Shown: positions 54,154 through 63,817, counted from the stretch's first letter. The stretch: DNA of 64,000 bases from Fibrobacterota bacterium (GCA_003165595.1 PLWQ01000012.1:395542-459541); one strand, 5' to 3'. Notes: generated by a model not told the origin, from the sequence alone. A program made the numbers and translations.

Positions 54154-54177
54154 GGCAAAGTGCGCGTGGACTTTGCC
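54154..54177. terminator. Possible bidirectional terminator between convergent genes
   Basis: GGCAAAGT (54154-54161) and ACTTTGCC (54170-54177) form a perfect 8-bp stem with an 8-nt loop, midway between the stops of the STAS gene and the cadherin-repeat gene. An A-run (54143-54147) supplies a U-tract for the minus-strand transcript. Confidence 0.55.
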
Positions 54178-54205
54178 CGTCTTTGTGCCGCTAAATTGTC
54201 GGCTG

Positions 54206-55993
54206 CTATTGTATGGTGACGTAGACGTCGTCGACGGTGTAGCTCGACCCGCGCACATAGGTGCCGCCCGGCGTTGCCGGACACCTGAACCCGGTGATCA
54301 TGGTTACAGCCGAAAGGTCGACATACGGAGCCCAGACCGATATCGGAATCCACACCTCGTGCCACTTGCCGTCCGGAAGGTATCCGTAATCGGTCGCCTT
54401 GACATAAACGTGGTTGGTATCGGTGGAATCCGAGGCGATACCGATTCCAATATCCGGTGCCGATCCCATGAGCGCCACGTGCAGTTTCCCATTTGCATAG
54501 GGCGTGAAAGAATCCGGCGCATACGTCTGGAACGCCACGTTTGACCAGAGGGAATCATTCAGGGTGAATTCGTAGGCCTTTGTACCCTCAAAGTGATCGT
54601 AGGGCGTCCAATTGAAGTAGGTCTTGTTCCCGTTCGGGTCTTGGTCCAGAACCGTGATCGAGCTTGCCAACGTTATGCCGGTCGTGGTTGGCCGCTCTGA
54701 AAAAATCGCCGCCCCGTTAATGACGATGGTCTTTATCACCTTGATGGTGAACATCTTCTGAAATACCCCGCCGTTACCGTCGGACACCTGCACCGTTATG
54801 GAATAGATGCTGTCGGCGCTGTAACTGAGTGCCAGCTTGGTGTTCACTGCGCCATAGAGGATCTCAAACGTGCCGGTATCCCCGCCAACAAGGGTAAACT
54901 TGTATGTTTCGGTAAGTGAGTCCTTGTCAATTGCGTGCAACATCCCCACCGAGGTGCCCACCGCCGCGCTCTCGTCGATTACCGAATCGCTGAGACGAAT
55001 GTCGGTAGGCGGATGGTCGCCGTGTGTGACGGTGACGGCAAAAGACGAATCGGCCGTTGCGCCGGAATCGTCCTGCGCCTGCACGAGTATCGCATAGGTC
55101 TTCTTGGCGCTGAGCGCCGCATTTACAAGAAGTGAATCGTTGCGCACGAGGAAACTTCCGTTGTCGCCGGAGCCGGTTCCCGCCACGAGTGAAAACGTGT
55201 GGGTGTCGGCGGAGTCCCTGTCGACGGCCGACAGTATGCCCGCGAGGGTTCCCACCGCACTGGTATCGGTCACGGGAAGAGCGCCTAGCTTTACGGCCGT
55301 CGGGGCGTGGTTGACATGGGCAAACGATACGGTTATCTGCTGCTGGAATGTCGCGCCGGAATCGTCTTTTACCTCAACGCGAATGCTGCGGGCGGTCTTT
55401 CCGGAGGCATCCAGCGCCGCGGCGAGCAGGAGCGAATTGTTGCTGATGGTAAAAGCGGAATTGTCGTCGGAACCGGTCCCCGCTACGAGCGCGAACGTGT
55501 GGCTGTCTGCCGCATCCTTGTCGGTTGCCGCAAGTGTGCCGGCAAGCGATCCTGCCTGGGCATTATCCGTGACGGAAACACCCGTGAGCGATACGCCTGT
55601 CGGGGCGTGGTTGACGTGGAGGACGGTTATCACAAACACGGTGTCGAACGAGGCGCCGGACTGATCGTGGGTTTCCACGCGAATGGAACATGTCTTTTGG
55701 ACGCTATAATCGAAGGCCGCGGCTGAAAAAAGAGTGTCTTTCCTGATGACAAAGCTCGCGTTGTCCGTGGCGCCGGCTCCGGACACAAGCGCGTAGGTAA
55801 ACACGTTACCCGCATCCGGATCGTGGGCGGCCAGCATGCCCACCGGGGTATTGACGGCGGCGTCCTCGCGAACCGAAGCGATGGACAGCGCAATGCCGTT
55901 TGGTGACGCGTTTGGTTTTGTGGGTGAACAACCGACCAGTGCGAGCAACGCGCACATCGAAACGCAACAGATTAGAGTAAGCTTTCTTGCCAT
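54206..55993 (-). CDS. Cadherin-repeat lipoprotein with C-terminal carbohydrate-binding-like domain
   Basis: A 595-aa surface lipoprotein: signal with lipobox LALVGC (Cys22), then four cadherin-like repeats of about 100 residues. Each has a DxDAxxxHTFALV-like calcium stretch and an IRVExxDxSGA close. The last ~150 residues (ASSITVLDQDPNGNKTYFNW, then SSYTVDDVYVTIQ) form a beta sandwich like ExoP/CBM11-type binding domains. It could bind extracellular glucan. The ATG at 55993 has AAGGAGG before it. Confidence 0.83.
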   Translation of the reverse strand: MARKLTLICCVSMCALLALVGCSPTKPNASPNGIALSIASVREDAAVNTPVGMLAAHDPDAGNVFTYALVSGAGATDNASFVIRKDTLFSAAAFDYSVQKTCSIRVETHDQSGASFDTVFVITVLHVNHAPTGVSLTGVSVTDNAQAGSLAGTLAATDKDAADSHTFALVAGTGSDDNSAFTISNNSLLLAAALDASGKTARSIRVEVKDDSGATFQQQITVSFAHVNHAPTAVKLGALPVTDTSAVGTLAGILSAVDRDSADTHTFSLVAGTGSGDNGSFLVRNDSLLVNAALSAKKTYAILVQAQDDSGATADSSFAVTVTHGDHPPTDIRLSDSVIDESAAVGTSVGMLHAIDKDSLTETYKFTLVGGDTGTFEILYGAVNTKLALSYSADSIYSITVQVSDGNGGVFQKMFTIKVIKTIVINGAAIFSERPTTTGITLASSITVLDQDPNGNKTYFNWTPYDHFEGTKAYEFTLNDSLWSNVAFQTYAPDSFTPYANGKLHVALMGSAPDIGIGIASDSTDTNHVYVKATDYGYLPDGKWHEVWIPISVWAPYVDLSAVTMITGFRCPATPGGTYVRGSSYTVDDVYVTIQ

Positions 55994-56151
55994 AGGGCCT
56001 CCTTGGTAGGGGTTTTCGGGTGAAAGAATTTTTTTCCGGGTACGAGCCGGCCTAAAAGTCAGACCAAAATAGGTAGATTGAAACCGGATTGTCAAGGATG
56101 TTCATCTTCCTCCGGGGAAGGCCGCTGCAGAGCGGGGCGAAGCATAATCCG

Positions 56152-56889
56152 CTACCGCCAGAGTGCAAACGCAGTTCTTAAGTCGGCAGTATACCCCGTA
56201 TGTGCGGTACCGATGAATCCGATGCCCGGGATCTGCGCGCAACGCCTGATGGACAACGAATCTGTGAACCGGTCTTCCGTGAAAATCCACAGCATGGGTT
56301 CAATAGCGCCGTTCTTTATAATGCACAAATCACCGGTAAAAAGCATGGGGCCTATTTGGAAGCTCATTGATCCGACGGTGTGGCCCGGCGTCGCTCTGGC
56401 GATTACCTTCCGACCGTCCACCACCACCGAATCCATATCGTTGAGCGTTGTATAGCCGGTAACCGGAAGGGTGTTCTTATGAGTCAAGAACAGAAAATGG
56501 CGCGGCGCGGCGCCGGTGAGGACGGCGACTTCGGCTTTCGACAGGTAGACGTTCGCGTTTCGAAAAAGCGGCAGCGCAGCCGTGTGGTCTGCATCGGAGT
56601 GGGTGAGAAACACGGCCTTAATCGAGTCGGGGCTGATGGACAATGCGGCCAGCCCCGACAGCACTTTTGCGGCATTGTCGGCAGCGTCGATGGCAACAAA
56701 ACTGCTCCCCTTTCCGACGAGATACATGTTGCCGATCACGCCTTTCACCGTAAAGGTGGTGTCGTTGATCCGCGCGGATTCCACCGGTTTCAGGTCTTTG
56801 GTCTGGCTCTTGATCCAGAGGCCGAAGCAGACGACGGCAACGACAAGAATGCCCAGAATTATCCCTGCTGCGCGAAGCGATTTCTTCAT
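56152..56889 (-). CDS. Membrane-anchored metallo-beta-lactamase-fold hydrolase
   Basis: A 245-aa protein: an N-terminal anchor or signal helix (AAGIILGILVVAVVCFGLWI), then an MBL fold with THSDADHTAAL (the HxHxDH-type metal site, here HSDADH), ATPGHTVGSM, FTGDLCI and GTAHTGYT. Such proteins include hydroxyacylglutathione hydrolases and lactonases; the substrate is unknown. The first His of the usual HxHxDH is present as THSDADH. The ATG at 56889 is preferred because GGAG precedes it. It faces away from its neighbours. Confidence 0.82.
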   Translation of the reverse strand: MKKSLRAAGIILGILVVAVVCFGLWIKSQTKDLKPVESARINDTTFTVKGVIGNMYLVGKGSSFVAIDAADNAAKVLSGLAALSISPDSIKAVFLTHSDADHTAALPLFRNANVYLSKAEVAVLTGAAPRHFLFLTHKNTLPVTGYTTLNDMDSVVVDGRKVIARATPGHTVGSMSFQIGPMLFTGDLCIIKNGAIEPMLWIFTEDRFTDSLSIRRCAQIPGIGFIGTAHTGYTADLRTAFALWR

Positions 56890-56994
56890 TGTGTTTCTTC
56901 TCCGATCACTCTTGATTGACAATGCGCACCGATGCGCAAAAACGTGCGAGCCGCCCGGACAATTCCATTTCAGGCTCGCCAGAATTGTCGCGGG

Positions 56995-57843
56995 TCAGAC
57001 GAACAGCCTTTTGATAAGCCTTGGCACCGACCCGATCCAACCCTGCGGTCCCACAATCTTCATGACTTGCTGATGATTGTGCAGATAGGCGCGGAACCAT
57101 TTCATCTTGGTCGCAACCCGACTGCCGCCTCCGGGCGACTCATGATGGATCACAATGGCATTGCCCAGATACCTGCCCAGTTTCCCCTGCTTTGCAAGCC
57201 GCAGGCCGAATTCCACCTCAAACAGATAGCCGTTGCCGATGAACTCGGGGGAAAATCCGCCGACGGCGAGAAAAGTTTCCCGGCGAACCGCCATGTTGCA
57301 TCCCCGGGTATTGTTGACCCGCGCAGTACCGGGCTGGTCAAAATTTCCAAAGAACAGACCCAGCCCGTTGAACCATCCCACAATACGACCGTTGATTTTC
57401 TTGTCGCGGGAGAGAAACAACCCGAACACCGTTTCCACGAGGATTCTCACCTCTACGGAATAGGCATGTAGCCCTTTTGACAAGCGGACTTCCCTGCCGC
57501 CCGTGTAAGCGAGCCCGGAGTCGTTTTCGAAGGCGGCGAGATGCGCCTCAAGCCAGCCATGACAGGGGCCTGCATCGTCGTCGAGAATGAGAATGATGTC
57601 GGCCGTCGAGCTGTTGATGCACACATTCATCGTGATGGTGGAGCTGGGCGCGGGCATTTTCTCGATGCGCAGGTGAGGATCATTTGCAATTGACGGCGGC
57701 AACTCGGAAGCAGGCGACTCTCCCTGGAGGCCAACGCAGATTCCGACAGTTGGATACAGTTGCCGGATTTTTGCGACCGTGGTAACGAGGGTGGGCCAAC
57801 GGTTGTAACTGGGGATCACTATTTCGCAGGACAGACCGGACAT
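56995..57843 (-). CDS. Family 2 glycosyltransferase
   Basis: A 282-aa GT-A glycosyltransferase: CEIVIPSYNRWPTLVTTVAKI, IILILDDDAGPCHGW (DxD-type nucleotide-sugar site), TRGCNMAVRRETFLAVGGFSPEF and GNGYLFEVEFGLRLAK. It uses a nucleotide sugar for glycan synthesis, possibly of surface polysaccharide. The ATG at 57843 starts directly before the first strand; an ATG at 57918 would add 25 residues. No other glycan gene adjoins it. Confidence 0.85.
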   Translation of the reverse strand: MSGLSCEIVIPSYNRWPTLVTTVAKIRQLYPTVGICVGLQGESPASELPPSIANDPHLRIEKMPAPSSTITMNVCINSSTADIILILDDDAGPCHGWLEAHLAAFENDSGLAYTGGREVRLSKGLHAYSVEVRILVETVFGLFLSRDKKINGRIVGWFNGLGLFFGNFDQPGTARVNNTRGCNMAVRRETFLAVGGFSPEFIGNGYLFEVEFGLRLAKQGKLGRYLGNAIVIHHESPGGGSRVATKMKWFRAYLHNHQQVMKIVGPQGWIGSVPRLIKRLFV

Positions 57844-58054
57844 TCTTTCGATGCTCCAAATGTTACTGTGTAGTTCCAGCCCCCTGTCTAATATATTTTG
57901 TGACGGAACCGTCGCCAAACCGAACTGTGTTGAGCGTCTTGGAGGCAGAGGTGAAAACAGCGCACTCTGTTATGCCGGCAGGTCACTGGATTTCAGCAAA
58001 CCCGCTTTTCGAGCGGGTTGACGTCCACGACAGTCGCATCGCGCAGGCAGAGCA

Positions 58055-58600
58055 ATGATCAGGCACACGGGATTCGCGTTTTGCCCGCGCTGCGGGAAAC
58101 AACCCGTTGCCGCGTTCAACGGCAATGCCATGCGGTGCGGAACATGCGGATTTGAATACTTCCACAACTGTGCGTCATGCGTGGCTGCGATCATCGAGAG
58201 CAACCGCAGTATCGTGCTCACCGTTCGCAATCACCTGCCAAAGAAGGGAACGCTCGACCTGCCCGGCGGTTTTTGCAACTATGGGGAATCACTGGAGGAC
58301 GCGCTGGCGCGCGAGGTGAAGGAAGAGATCAATCTCGACATAGCGGATATCTCCTATTTCGGATCTTTCCCCAACGCCTACCGCTACAAGACCGTCACGT
58401 ATTTCACCACCGATACGATATTCACCTGCACCGCGCCTGATCTCTCCGCCGCAGCCCCAAGCGAAGAGATCGCAGACATCCGCGTTGTCAAGCCAGGCGC
58501 CTTCGACCTGTCCAGCGTGGGGTTTCCGTCCGCTCGCGCGGCCCTTGCCCGATACCGCGTGGTTCGGCCGCGACGCGGCCATCGCGTTAGTCAACGATAG
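58055..58600 (+). CDS. Zinc-ribbon Nudix hydrolase
   Basis: A 181-aa protein with an N-terminal zinc ribbon, FCPRCGKQPVAA and RCGTCGF, followed by a Nudix domain. The Nudix box reads GGFCNYGESLEDALAREVKEEI, matching GX5EX7REUXEE. Similar zinc-ribbon Nudix proteins (NudC-like) cleave NADH or NAD-capped RNA, but the NudC SQPWPFP motif is absent, so the substrate is open. The last ten bases overlap the convergent propeller gene. The basic tail RPRRGHRVSQR may be a result of that overlap. Confidence 0.87.
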   Translation: MIRHTGFAFCPRCGKQPVAAFNGNAMRCGTCGFEYFHNCASCVAAIIESNRSIVLTVRNHLPKKGTLDLPGGFCNYGESLEDALAREVKEEINLDIADISYFGSFPNAYRYKTVTYFTTDTIFTCTAPDLSAAAPSEEIADIRVVKPGAFDLSSVGFPSARAALARYRVVRPRRGHRVSQR

Positions 58601-59448
58601 AACGTTCCTACCCACAGCCTGCCCTGGTCATCAAAGAGCACGCTCTTGACGCATTTTTCTGCCAGGCCGATGCACCCAGCCACGCTGTCGTGCGGCCCCG
58701 CGCGAAACAACCCTTTCTGCGTTCCCAGAAAAAGCGTTCCCAGCGAATCCTTGACCACGGACCAGGGCATGTTTCCCTGTGGCGGCACGCGTATGAGGCG
58801 GCACCCGTGTGCGCCGATTACCGCGCATACCCCGCTCCCTCCGCCGACAAGGACCGAATCGAAGCGGGCAAGCGTCCAACATATGATGCCCCTGCAGTAA
58901 TCGGCTTCAAGCGACCCGGTTTCCCTGTTGAAAAGCGAAATGCCGCGCATATGCGCTACGGCAATGGCACTTCCGAAAAAGGCAATATCGTGCGCCTCAC
59001 GTACTTCCTTGAACAGAACAACCGTGTCCCCGCTCTGTTTGAAAACCCCCCGCGACCCGGCCAGCCAGAACGCTCCCCCCTCGTCAAGCTTCATTGACCA
59101 GGCCGGAATAGAAGCGGCCTTTACAGAAAGCATGGTGTCGCGCCCCGCGCAGAAGACGCCGCCGTAATACGAGGCCGCAAGGAGCCTTCCGTCCGGCGGA
59201 AACGCCAGCGACCTGAACGGAAACGAACGGAACCTTCCCACGCGGGCAATCGCTTCCGGATGATCCGGGTGGAACCGGAATATGCCCTCTTCGGACGTGG
59301 AAAAATAAAGTGAATCGTTGTGCTGTTTGATGCTGTATACAAAGGAATGCGATACGACGTGGAAAGGATAGGGCGGGAGCTTTGGGGAACATGTTGTTTC
59401 GACAAGAAGAAGAAATGTTGAGCAGATTATGAGCAGGGTCCTGGGCAT
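58591..59448 (-). CDS. Exported beta-propeller-like protein
   Basis: A 285-aa protein: hydrophobic N terminus (TLLIICSTFLLLVETTCS, Cys at about 20, a weak lipobox) and then repeated strands of the two-component-regulator propeller type (YFSTSEEGIFRFHPDHP, FWLAGSRGVFKQSGD, LFLGTQKGLFRAGPHD, LWVGTFYR). There is no kinase or output domain. The ATG at 59448 has AGGAAG before it. It may be a sensor or scaffold in the periplasm; nothing nearby gives a task. Confidence 0.72.
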   Translation of the reverse strand: MPRTLLIICSTFLLLVETTCSPKLPPYPFHVVSHSFVYSIKQHNDSLYFSTSEEGIFRFHPDHPEAIARVGRFRSFPFRSLAFPPDGRLLAASYYGGVFCAGRDTMLSVKAASIPAWSMKLDEGGAFWLAGSRGVFKQSGDTVVLFKEVREAHDIAFFGSAIAVAHMRGISLFNRETGSLEADYCRGIICWTLARFDSVLVGGGSGVCAVIGAHGCRLIRVPPQGNMPWSVVKDSLGTLFLGTQKGLFRAGPHDSVAGCIGLAEKCVKSVLFDDQGRLWVGTFYR

Positions 59449-59896
59449 GACGCTTCCTGGAATTTGATGAGCCGATTGTGGGTAAAGAACCACGGCCATT
59501 TGCGCATGTGCTCGTTCTCGCTGCACAAAATGAATATACTTCAGCGTGGGTTCATGTCACGCAGAGTGAAGAACCCGGGGCCGCCTCGCGGTCAGGGGAG
59601 TCCGGAGGGCAGGAAGAGGACTGCAATGCACAAGGAGATCATTGAAAATTCATAATCGGTCCGATGCCATGTGGCATCACAATGGCACCGATAACAACGA
59701 GCACGACCGCATAGAATGTCACGGACAAGTCTGTCCCGAAATGTGACCTTGGAAAAGCGCCTGTCACAAATGCGACACCATCCAGACGACTGAACCTGTG
59801 CCAAAGTTCGGAGCACAACACCAAGAGACGCTGCCCGCATCTCTCGGTGCTTTCAGAGTCCCAACAAACTCCTTCGGCAGCTTGCCGCTCGTGGGC
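59449..59896. other. Interval without a supported gene
   Basis: I see no supported gene between the propeller gene and the secreted 147-aa gene. A minus-strand frame at 59639-59824 ends with FYAVVLVVIGAIVMPHGIG, like the end of a membrane permease, but it has no matching upstream part. It may be a decayed gene remnant. Confidence 0.4.
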
Positions 59897-60340
59897 CTAA
59901 TTCGCCTGCCGCTCAATGCTTTCCCGGTCCACGTTCTCCTTCATCGCATCCGCAAACGATCGGTCGAGGACCATCGGCGAGTTAAGAACTTTCGGATCGC
60001 CGGGAACCCAGATAAGGTCTTTCATGTCTGCATACCGCTCAACCGTAGCCGCCTCAAACCTCAACATCCGGCTCTCGTTCACCACCTTCACCAACCGCAA
60101 CTCCACCCACCCCACGCGGCCCTGCGGGTCTTGCACTTGCACGGCCGACATTCCCTTTTCCGTCACGATGAGGCGCGACTCCGCGTTTACGGCAAACGCG
60201 GGCTTTTCAAAAGCCTTTCGCATCTGGTGAAGATATGCCGGTACATCTTTTTGAAGGGGAATTGCATATTCCTGCTTCTGGGCAAACGTAACGCATGGCA
60301 AAAGCAGCGTAGCGATTGTGAATACGGTGCGACAACTCAT
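59897..60340 (-). CDS. Small exported protein, SH3-like, function unknown
   Basis: A 147-aa protein with a signal peptide (MSCRTVFTIATLLLPCVTFA) and a region with SRLIVTEKGMSAVQVQDPQGRVGWVELRLV, which has the look of a bacterial SH3 domain. The remainder is short and charged. No family could be assigned. It lies 87 nt after the FecR-like gene on the same strand and could be co-expressed with it. Confidence 0.6.
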   Translation of the reverse strand: MSCRTVFTIATLLLPCVTFAQKQEYAIPLQKDVPAYLHQMRKAFEKPAFAVNAESRLIVTEKGMSAVQVQDPQGRVGWVELRLVKVVNESRMLRFEAATVERYADMKDLIWVPGDPKVLNSPMVLDRSFADAMKENVDRESIERQAN

Positions 60341-60427
60341 GGTTTCCTCCTTTGTGACGAGCCCTGAGCATTTATTCCTGGAGCCCGAATCCCGGGAAAC
60401 GGGCGTCCGCTATAGGCCACAATGTTC

Positions 60428-61426
60428 TCATTGACCCTGTAGGACCGAATTCTCTCCATCCCGGCCGCCTCCCGCGTCGTTGCTTCCGAACGCGCCGGGC
60501 AAGCCGCCTGTTCCGATGTGCAAAGATGCTCCCTCAATGTAATCCCGCAGCAACCGCTGCCGAACTTTGAGCATGCCGCTGTTTTCGACAATAATATTGG
60601 TAATCGAGTCTTTGTTTGCAAATGCGCCATCGCCGGTTGCAAGCGTTGTGACGATGGTTGTTTTGAATTGATGCTGCAATCGCACAGATCCTTCCACAAC
60701 ATTGACCAGGGTGTAGGCGCTGTCAGCGGTCACGGAGAAGGTGGTTCCGGTAACCACAATCATTAGAGTGGGCGTTTGCACTACAAACTCGCGATACTTG
60801 TTCTTCTCTATGGAGAACAGAGCATTACCCTTTGTCAGTTCAATGAACGCGGTTGTGTCGGTACGGCTGCGAACGGTGATGACGGCTGCGGCGCTTGCGG
60901 CGATGCCCGTCTTCCCGCCAAAACGAATCAGCGATTCTTTGTCCTTGTGTATGGGAATCTTTCCGACCGAGACGGTAATGGAATCGAACACTATGACATG
61001 ATTGCCGTGCGCCGATGCAGAGCGCAAGCCCGTGGCACCGCGTGCGGCATTTGGTGTGCGGCTCGAAGTCATCTCAGCGGTGACGCCCCCTCCAGTGCGG
61101 TGCGGACTACGCGCAAAGAAGATTCCAACGCCAGCAAGCACCAGCGCGGCCGTAGCCGCATAGGCATACACTCGTGAGGTAAAAACCGCCACCATCCGGT
61201 GCTGTTTTACAGTTGCGCCTGCTAGCTTTTGCGAAGGCGAAGCAAGGACTCCATCGATTGTCGATCTGGCCAGAACGGGTGGAATGCGGCATTCCGGCGA
61301 AGCATCCGCAATGGTTGCCAGAAGCAGCGACCGGCAATCTTTACAATCCGCAAGATGGCGCACTATCTGCTCGGGTCTTGTCCCGTTTAGAAAATCCTGC
61401 ACCTGCTTGGCTGTAAGACAATCCAT
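60428..61426 (-). CDS. FecR-like anti-sigma factor with zinc finger
   Basis: A 332-aa membrane anti-sigma factor. The N-terminal zinc finger has His24, Cys28 and Cys31 (HLADCKDC). A membrane helix lies near 88-105. The periplasmic FecR domain follows (VQTPTLMIVVTGTTFSVTADS, VNVVEGSVRL, GDGAFANKDS). FecR-type proteins receive an outer-membrane signal and release the sigma factor. It starts one base after the stop of the sigma gene upstream, so the pair is one module. Confidence 0.87.
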   Translation of the reverse strand: MDCLTAKQVQDFLNGTRPEQIVRHLADCKDCRSLLLATIADASPECRIPPVLARSTIDGVLASPSQKLAGATVKQHRMVAVFTSRVYAYAATAALVLAGVGIFFARSPHRTGGGVTAEMTSSRTPNAARGATGLRSASAHGNHVIVFDSITVSVGKIPIHKDKESLIRFGGKTGIAASAAAVITVRSRTDTTAFIELTKGNALFSIEKNKYREFVVQTPTLMIVVTGTTFSVTADSAYTLVNVVEGSVRLQHQFKTTIVTTLATGDGAFANKDSITNIIVENSGMLKVRQRLLRDYIEGASLHIGTGGLPGAFGSNDAGGGRDGENSVLQGQ

Positions 61427-61427
61427 G

Positions 61428-62021
61428 CTATCCCCGCTCTTCCCGTACGACCGCGCTCAACCGTGCCCGCAATTTCTTTATGAGCTTGGCCTTCTTGGCA
61501 TATACGCTATCCACCGAAATCCCCATTACCCCGGCCACGGTTTCCGGCGGCATGAGTTCTTCAAAGTATAGGTGGTAAATGAGCCGCTCGCTGTCCGCGC
61601 AATCCGCCACCAGACACGCTATCCTGGCCATCAGTTCCGCCTGTTCTGTGGCCGCATCCGCGCCTGCGGATTCGTCGGCAATTTCGTCGGTAAGCTCCAC
61701 GTGGCCGTTTCTTGCCTTGCCAAGCGCAGTTAACGCCATATTCCTTGCGGCGGCCGACAGATACGTTCCCAGGCCGCCTTTGGACGGATCGTAATTTGCA
61801 AGCCTGCGGCCGTTTTCTTCAAACAGAGACACAAACACCTGCTGGAACACGTCGGCCGCCTCGTTCTCACGGCCGCGGCAGTACCTGCGGAACGTCCAAG
61901 CGATTGTCTGAAGCAGCTGCGGACCAAACCGCCGCACAAGTTCGGCCAGAGCGGGCCTGGGCACCGGTGCACCCAGGCACAGTTCTGCCAGCGAGACATC
62001 GCTGATGCTTGCAAGATCCAT
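61428..62021 (-). CDS. ECF-type RNA polymerase sigma factor
   Basis: A 197-aa extracytoplasmic-function sigma factor. Region 2 includes DVFQQVFVSLFEENGRRL and region 4 is LMPPETVAGVMGISVDSVYAKKAKLIKKL. A GGGAG precedes the ATG at 62021. The frame stays open far upstream, but the upstream sequence is not sigma-like. Its FecR-like partner follows directly. Target promoters are unknown; an obvious outer-membrane receptor does not adjoin the pair. Confidence 0.88.
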   Translation of the reverse strand: MDLASISDVSLAELCLGAPVPRPALAELVRRFGPQLLQTIAWTFRRYCRGRENEAADVFQQVFVSLFEENGRRLANYDPSKGGLGTYLSAAARNMALTALGKARNGHVELTDEIADESAGADAATEQAELMARIACLVADCADSERLIYHLYFEELMPPETVAGVMGISVDSVYAKKAKLIKKLRARLSAVVREERG

Positions 62022-62219
62022 TATTGCATCTCCCGTGTGCCCGGTTCCAGGCATCTGTCTATATATACAATTGTTACGCGAAAATCTACCCGTGTTTCTT
62101 TGATTTTTGTGCTCAGCCGCGATTTTGTCAAAAACCCGGCGCAACACCTTTCGTTCGAGGAAGATCGCGCTTCGCGAGACTGGTTTGGCAACAAATCCCT
62201 CCGCCGCTGCCCTATTCCC

Positions 62220-62249
62220 TTGACACCACCACACTGGGAGCATTAATTT
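62220..62249 (+). promoter_or_regulatory. Possible promoter of the 294-aa lipoprotein gene
   Basis: TTGACA (62220-62225) is followed after 18 nt by TAATTT (62244-62249). The lipoprotein ATG is 49 nt further on with GGAGGG before it. The -35 is consensus; the -10 is weak. Confidence 0.45.
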
Positions 62250-62297
62250 ACCTATGACTGGTGTCGCGGTGGGAAAACCTTTACCGGAGGGCACAGC

Positions 62298-63182
62298 ATG
62301 GAAACGGTTTGGAAAAACCTGAGCATGGTATTGGCAGGCAGCCTCGCACTCTTTTGCCTGGCCGGATGCGGCGTGAGCGAAAAGAAGCTGAAGGACGCCG
62401 AACAGCGCATGGAAACGCTTCAGCAAAACGGCGTACCGGATTCGCTGCTTACCGAAGCCAAGGTCCTTATTGTCCAGTCCCGTACTGCAAAGCAGCTCGG
62501 CAACGGCATGGGCGCAAAAACAAATTTCGATTCCGCAATGACTATTCTCGCCAAGGCCGAAGCAGGCTATGGAGCCACCACGGCGCAAACCAAACCCTTT
62601 GTCGAGTCGCTCCGGAAAGCGCTGGGAGACAGGAAGCTCAATTTTACCGGCACCACCCTCAAGGAAGGCGACAGCCTTCTCGCTTTAGTTGACGCTCTTG
62701 TCAAGGCCAACAAATGGCCGGAGGCAAAGGCCAAGGCGCTGGAGGCCGATACGATATTCACGAGCCTGCAAAAGAGCCTGCAGATTGCAAAGGAACTGCG
62801 GCCCAAGCTCGTTGGAACTTGGTCTGGTTCGCAGGCGATCAAGGAGGACGGCGCAAACGCGGTTGAGAAGAAATCATTCTCTTTCGGCGTTGACGGCAAA
62901 ATAAGCATCGTTGAAGAACGATCCGGACTCACCAACCCGAGCCTCAAGGAAGACTGGAAATTCGAGTCGTGGGGAACCTACGATCTGGTGGGCGACACCA
63001 TCTTGATATTCGTGAACCGCGAGAAATGCGACAAACAGGTCTATCTGAATCTCAAGGAAAGCGGCAAAAAGAAGGATTGGGTGAAGACCGAGAAGGCTCC
63101 GTATGACTCAACCATCACCGGCGGCAAGAAGGACCGGTACATAACCTTCGACTTCCTCAAGAGTGGTTTCAAAAAGAAGTAG
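62298..63182 (+). CDS. Lipoprotein of unknown function, helical-plus-beta
   Basis: A 294-aa lipoprotein: lipobox FCLAGC (Cys24). Residues ~25-165 are helical with repeat-like spacing (KLKDAEQRMETLQQNG, TEAKVLIVQSRTAKQL, LVKANKWPEAKAKALEAD). A C-terminal beta domain from about 170 (LVGTWSGSQAIKEDG, WGTYDLVGDTILIFV) looks like a lipocalin-type fold used for binding. GGAGGG precedes the ATG, and a terminator follows. It lies between the two sigma modules and may be a target of one of them. Confidence 0.8.
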   Translation: METVWKNLSMVLAGSLALFCLAGCGVSEKKLKDAEQRMETLQQNGVPDSLLTEAKVLIVQSRTAKQLGNGMGAKTNFDSAMTILAKAEAGYGATTAQTKPFVESLRKALGDRKLNFTGTTLKEGDSLLALVDALVKANKWPEAKAKALEADTIFTSLQKSLQIAKELRPKLVGTWSGSQAIKEDGANAVEKKSFSFGVDGKISIVEERSGLTNPSLKEDWKFESWGTYDLVGDTILIFVNREKCDKQVYLNLKESGKKKDWVKTEKAPYDSTITGGKKDRYITFDFLKSGFKKK

Positions 63183-63209
63183 CCGTCCGCATCGTAAAGT
63201 TTTTTTCTA

Positions 63210-63239
63210 GGGCGGGTGTTCTCATCCGCCCGTTTTTTT
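63210..63239 (+). terminator. Rho-independent terminator after the lipoprotein gene
   Basis: A 9-bp stem GGGCGGGTG/CATCCGCCC (one G-T pair) with a 4-nt loop (63210-63231), followed by a run of seven T (63233-63239), 27 nt after the stop. Confidence 0.92.
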
Positions 63240-63318
63240 AGGGCGACCGCTAAACCCGCGAAACCGCGTGAGCGATTCCTGATTTGCTGCGTGTCTTAAA
63301 AGTGAGCGGCAAAAACGT

Positions 63319-63816
63319 ATGGCACCAGATCCCGGACCGGTTCCGGCGCAAGAATTGTACGAGAAGTACGGGTTTCTGATCTACCGCACCTGCCGGCGCA
63401 TTCTCGGCTCCGACGACGACGCCAAGGACGCGATGCAGGAGGTATTTCTCAAGCTGCTGGAGCACTACGGCTCCATACGCAACAAAGAACGGACCGTGCC
63501 GTGGATATTTATGGCGGCCAAGCGTCACTGTTTCAACCTGCTGCGAAACAACAGGAAGTTTGTCGACGGGATTGATCCCGACGAAACAGCGTCGCGAATC
63601 GACGAGGGAAAGCGACTCGACCAGAAAGACCTGATTCGGTTGATTTTTATAAATCAGAATGGGAACGTACGGGATGCGGTGTATTACACCTATGTCGAGG
63701 AATTCGATCAGGAAGAGATCCGAAAGATAACGGGCCAGTCGCCCGCCACGATCCGGCGGAACCTCAAGAGGTTCAAGGACAGCCTTCGAGGCATCAGAAA
63801 GAGACTCGGCGTTTAA
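63319..63816 (+). CDS. ECF-type RNA polymerase sigma factor
   Basis: A 165-aa sigma70-like protein. Region 2 has FLIYRTCRRILGSDDDAKDAMQEVFLKLL and TVPWIFMAAKRHCFNLLR. Region 4 has FDQEEIRKITGQSPATIRRNLKRFK. The DNA-binding helix is shorter than in the first ECF, and the two are not close. It starts without a clear Shine-Dalgarno. The anti-sigma gene follows by one base. Confidence 0.83.
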   Translation: MAPDPGPVPAQELYEKYGFLIYRTCRRILGSDDDAKDAMQEVFLKLLEHYGSIRNKERTVPWIFMAAKRHCFNLLRNNRKFVDGIDPDETASRIDEGKRLDQKDLIRLIFINQNGNVRDAVYYTYVEEFDQEEIRKITGQSPATIRRNLKRFKDSLRGIRKRLGV

Positions 63817-63817
63817 T

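Noticed and set aside
59639-59824. Small minus-strand frame ending like a membrane permease
   Set aside because: Only about 35 residues look membrane-like, and there is no upstream continuation or ribosome binding site; at most a remnant.
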